Assembly (NCBI GenBank): GCA_029379385.1
Contig: CM055609.1
Span: forward strand, 5,766,001-5,830,000
DNA length: 64,000 bases
Origin: Quillaja saponaria
Lineage: Eukaryota; Streptophyta; Magnoliopsida; Fabales; Quillajaceae
Reading direction: 5' to 3'
A model generated the notes under the pieces. The model ran no database searches, had not been told where the DNA came from, and saw only the letters and a list, made by a program, of their open reading frames with translations. This document shows positions 61,203 through 64,000 of this stretch, one piece after another. Every line of letters begins with the position of its first letter. Position 1 is the stretch's first letter. Position numbers and translations under genes: made by a program.

Positions 61203-62746
61203 ATGGATGCCATTTTAGAAGTTGTGAAACCTCATGCTGTGTTAATTCCACTCCCAGCTCAAGGCCATATAAACTCAATGCTGAAACTAGCAAAGCTACT
61301 TCATTTCAAAGGCTTTCACATAACCTTTGTTAACACTGAGTTTACCCACAAACGTTTGCTCAAATCAAGAGGCCTCAATGCTCTTGATGGCTTGCCAGAC
61401 TTTAAATATGAATCAATCCCAGATGGTCTTCCTCCCACAGATGTAGATGCCGCCCAAGATATTCAATCTCTTGGTGAATCTGTTAAAAAGACATGCTTAC
61501 TTCCATTGAGAAACCTTCTTGCTAAACTTAATAATTCTGCCTCTTCTGGTGTTGTCCCTCCAGTTAGCTGCATAGTTTCAGATGGTGTCATGACCTTCTC
61601 CATCAAAGCTGCTCAAGAATTGAGAATCCCGTTTGTTGTCTTTCGGACAATAAGTGCTTGTGGGTTTTTGTGCTATGCTCATTGCCGCAGTCTACTTGAC
61701 AAGGGTACTATCCCTCTCAAAGGTACATACTTATATTCCCATTGAAGTATATATATATATATATATATATATAACATGCAGATGAGAGTTTTATATAATT
61801 GTTATCTAACATGCAGATGAGAGCTATTTGAGAAATGGATACTTGGAGACTGAAGTAAAATGGATTCCAGGATTGAAAAATATCCGATTGAGAGACTATC
61901 CAAGCTCTTTTCGAACAACAGATCCAAATGATATGGATCTAGACTTTCTGATGGGAGAAGGAGACAGGACTTCCCAAGCTTCTGCTATCATTTTAAACAC
62001 ATTTGATGAACTGGAAAGTGATGCACTTAATTGTCTCGCTTCAATGTTCCCTCCTATTTACACCATTGGCCCTCTTAATTTGCTTGTCAATCAGATTCCA
62101 CAGAACAATTTGGTATCTTTTGGGTCCAATCTTTGGAAAGAAGACACTGAGTGCCTTCAATGGCTTGAATCCAAGAAACCCAGAACTGTTGTTTATGTGA
62201 ATTATGGTAGCAACACAGTTATGACTCCAGACCAAATCATTGAGTTTGCTTGGGGATTGGCCAATAGCAGGAAACCCTTTTTGTGGGTTATTAGGCCTGA
62301 TCTTGTTGATGGGGGCTCCGAGATTCTGTCATCTGAATTTTTCAATGAAACTAAAGACAGAGGTCTAATTGTAAGCTGGTGTCCACAAGAGCAAGTGCTA
62401 AGTCACCCATCAATTGGTGGGTTCTTAACACATTGTGGGTGGAATTCAACAATAGAAAGCTTGAGTTGGGGAGTGCCAATGATTTGCTGGCCATTCTATT
62501 TTGAGCAGCCTACTAATTGTAGGTTTGCTTGCACTGAATGGGGAATTGGGTTGGAACTTGCTTCCAATGTAAAGAGAGATGAGGTGCAGAAAATGGTGAA
62601 TGAATTGATAGAAGGAGAAAAGGGAAAGTAAGATGAAGCGAAAGGCAATTGAATGGAAGAAAAAGGCAGTGGAAGCAAGTAATTACCCAAATGGTTCTTC
62701 TTTCATGAATTTGGACAAATTGGTTAAGGAAGTCCTGTTGAAATGA
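61203..62746 (+). pseudogene. UGT85 copy 15, late stop removes about 40 C-terminal residues
   Basis: Exon 1 is 61203-61722 ([20 protein letters not shown], catalytic His22, Asp127 in [10 protein letters not shown]). Exon 2 starts at 61817 after a 94-bp intron. The frame is open for 444 residues, through a complete PSPG box at residues 361-404 (WCPQEQV... HCGWNS... WPFYFEQ). One extra base near 62628 (AAAGTAAG) makes TAA at 62629-62631; in the next frame the usual end (KAIEWKKKAVEA... KEVLLK) continues to 62746. The lost part forms the C-terminal helix of the fold. It may be a truncated enzyme, a recent pseudogene or a base-call error. Confidence 0.8.
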
Positions 62747-64000
62747 AAAATCTTGTGTATTTGATTTGAGGGAATTTTAGAGCTTCTTGAACCTGTAATA
62801 AATAATTAGTAGTATTCGTCATTGCAAGTTCAACACAATGGTTTGTATCTTTCATAGTCACTCACAGAGAATGACAGACAGTAGTGAAATACATTGATCA
62901 GGAACTTGGTACATCATATTCTTTGCTACTAAAGTTTTCCTGTATCAAAAGCTGAGCCCCTTGGCCAGCAATGGCATACACATTGCCATGCTTTCAATGT
63001 CACGAGTTGTACGCTTGTTTGGAAGAGTAACGAATCGCTCGAATCTCTCTTCCCTGTTGTAAAAGAATTTAAATAGAGACAGAGATATAGTATATCAGAA
63101 GAAATTCCACCATTATCAAGTATCTGCAATTAATTTCAAACATTACCCTTTAATGTTCAGCGTCATTGCCCATTAGGGGCCATTTTTTCTACCCCTGTAG
63201 AGTGAAGAACGAAAAGAGAACATTGCTGTGTTTGGGGAACCAAAACCTCGTCTGTGCCAAGCAATACAAAGGTCATTGTTTCTAACATTTAAACCCAGTC
63301 CCCGTTGGTGAACTATAACTGAATTGGACACGTCACCCCACTTTAGCCGCGTGTCCACATGACCTGTGATAATACATGCTTGCAGCTTGCAACTTGCAAA
63401 GAAATCCTAGTATTTATGTTCTACACATAATTTCGTTTAATATTTTCAATTTGTGAACTTGCTGAGATCAAAGGATTTCATAATTTTTATAAGTATATGA
63501 GTTTTTCTTCTTGTCACCAATTAATTAGTTTGTAAAAGTGTGACTCTAATATAATATTAGAGATATGCCATGATGGGTCATCTCTCGTTACTACATAGAC
63601 ACATTTTTCCACCACACTATTTTAAAATACTCATAAGTGAGGTGATTTGAAATAAATTTATTTTCAAGTTAACATCCACAATTACCACTTGATTGACTAA
63701 ATACCACACTCACATCCATATTAGTCATTACTCTACACTATTAATTGTACGAGTGTTACTTGGATATCGTATAACTTGATTATTTTAATTAGAAGATGGA
63801 ATGTTAATTAAAACTTAGAGTCCATTTAGTATACGGATTGCAAAGCTCAATTGTTGATTGTGAGGTCCAATCTGTGAATTAGGAGCATTTACTTTCCCAA
63901 AAGATCGCGATTGGCTCAATCGCAATCGGTCCAAATCGAATTTTGTCATAAGTAGCTATAGATAAGTTTTTGACTTTTCAGATTGCATATGACACTAGGA
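62747..64000. other. Block E variant copy 8 and upstream region of a likely further UGT
   Basis: On the minus strand about 63055-62935 reads EERFERFVTLPNKRTTRDIE SM, a block E exon. 63655-63815 is a UGT-upstream module, which elsewhere precedes a UGT, so another copy may start beyond the right edge. No gene is seen in 63400-64000. Confidence 0.6.

Overview
This is nuclear DNA of a flowering plant, most likely a eudicot. The evidence is AT-rich intergenic DNA, GT-AG introns, plant UDP-glycosyltransferases with the PSPG box, a plant MBD8-like gene, a mitochondrial-type 4-hydroxybenzoate polyprenyltransferase gene, and plant transposons (a hAT-type element, a miniature LTR element, MITE-like insertions). 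I cannot name the species. No tRNA, rRNA or CRISPR array is visible.

Layout. 1-3.6 kb: the 5' part of an MBD8-like gene on the minus strand, running off the left edge. 3.6-21 kb: the older half of a UGT85-type glucosyltransferase cluster, all on the plus strand. It holds one broken copy (5.4 kb), one copy with an altered C-terminus (10.4 kb), the only fully intact copy (16.7 kb), and several relics split by transposons. 21.5-63 kb: a younger region built from repeated segments whose recurring order is UGT, 54-bp minisatellite, exon-1-only UGT, an antisense coding-like block, decayed UGT, polyprenyltransferase (PPT), antisense subtilase C-terminal relic. PPT occurs five times: one intact (49.8 kb), one with a single frameshift (28.9 kb), three truncated. 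UGT85 occurs about fifteen times counting large fragments; most carry frameshifts or stops.

Function. UGT85 enzymes move glucose from UDP-glucose to small lipophilic acceptors in the cytosol; the acceptor cannot be read from this sequence. PPT prenylates 4-hydroxybenzoate for ubiquinone in mitochondria. MBD8 is a chromatin protein. There is no evidence that the three work in one pathway: PPT and the subtilase piece appear to have been carried along as the UGT locus expanded. From memory, Arabidopsis MBD8 (At1g22310) also lies beside UGT85A genes (about At1g22340-At1g22400), so the MBD8-UGT85A neighbourhood looks anciently conserved.

Most informative points: paralogue comparison gives precise rearrangement junctions, transposon insertion sites with target duplications, a UGT that has lost its catalytic histidine, and an excess of one-base insertions that may be decay or assembly error.
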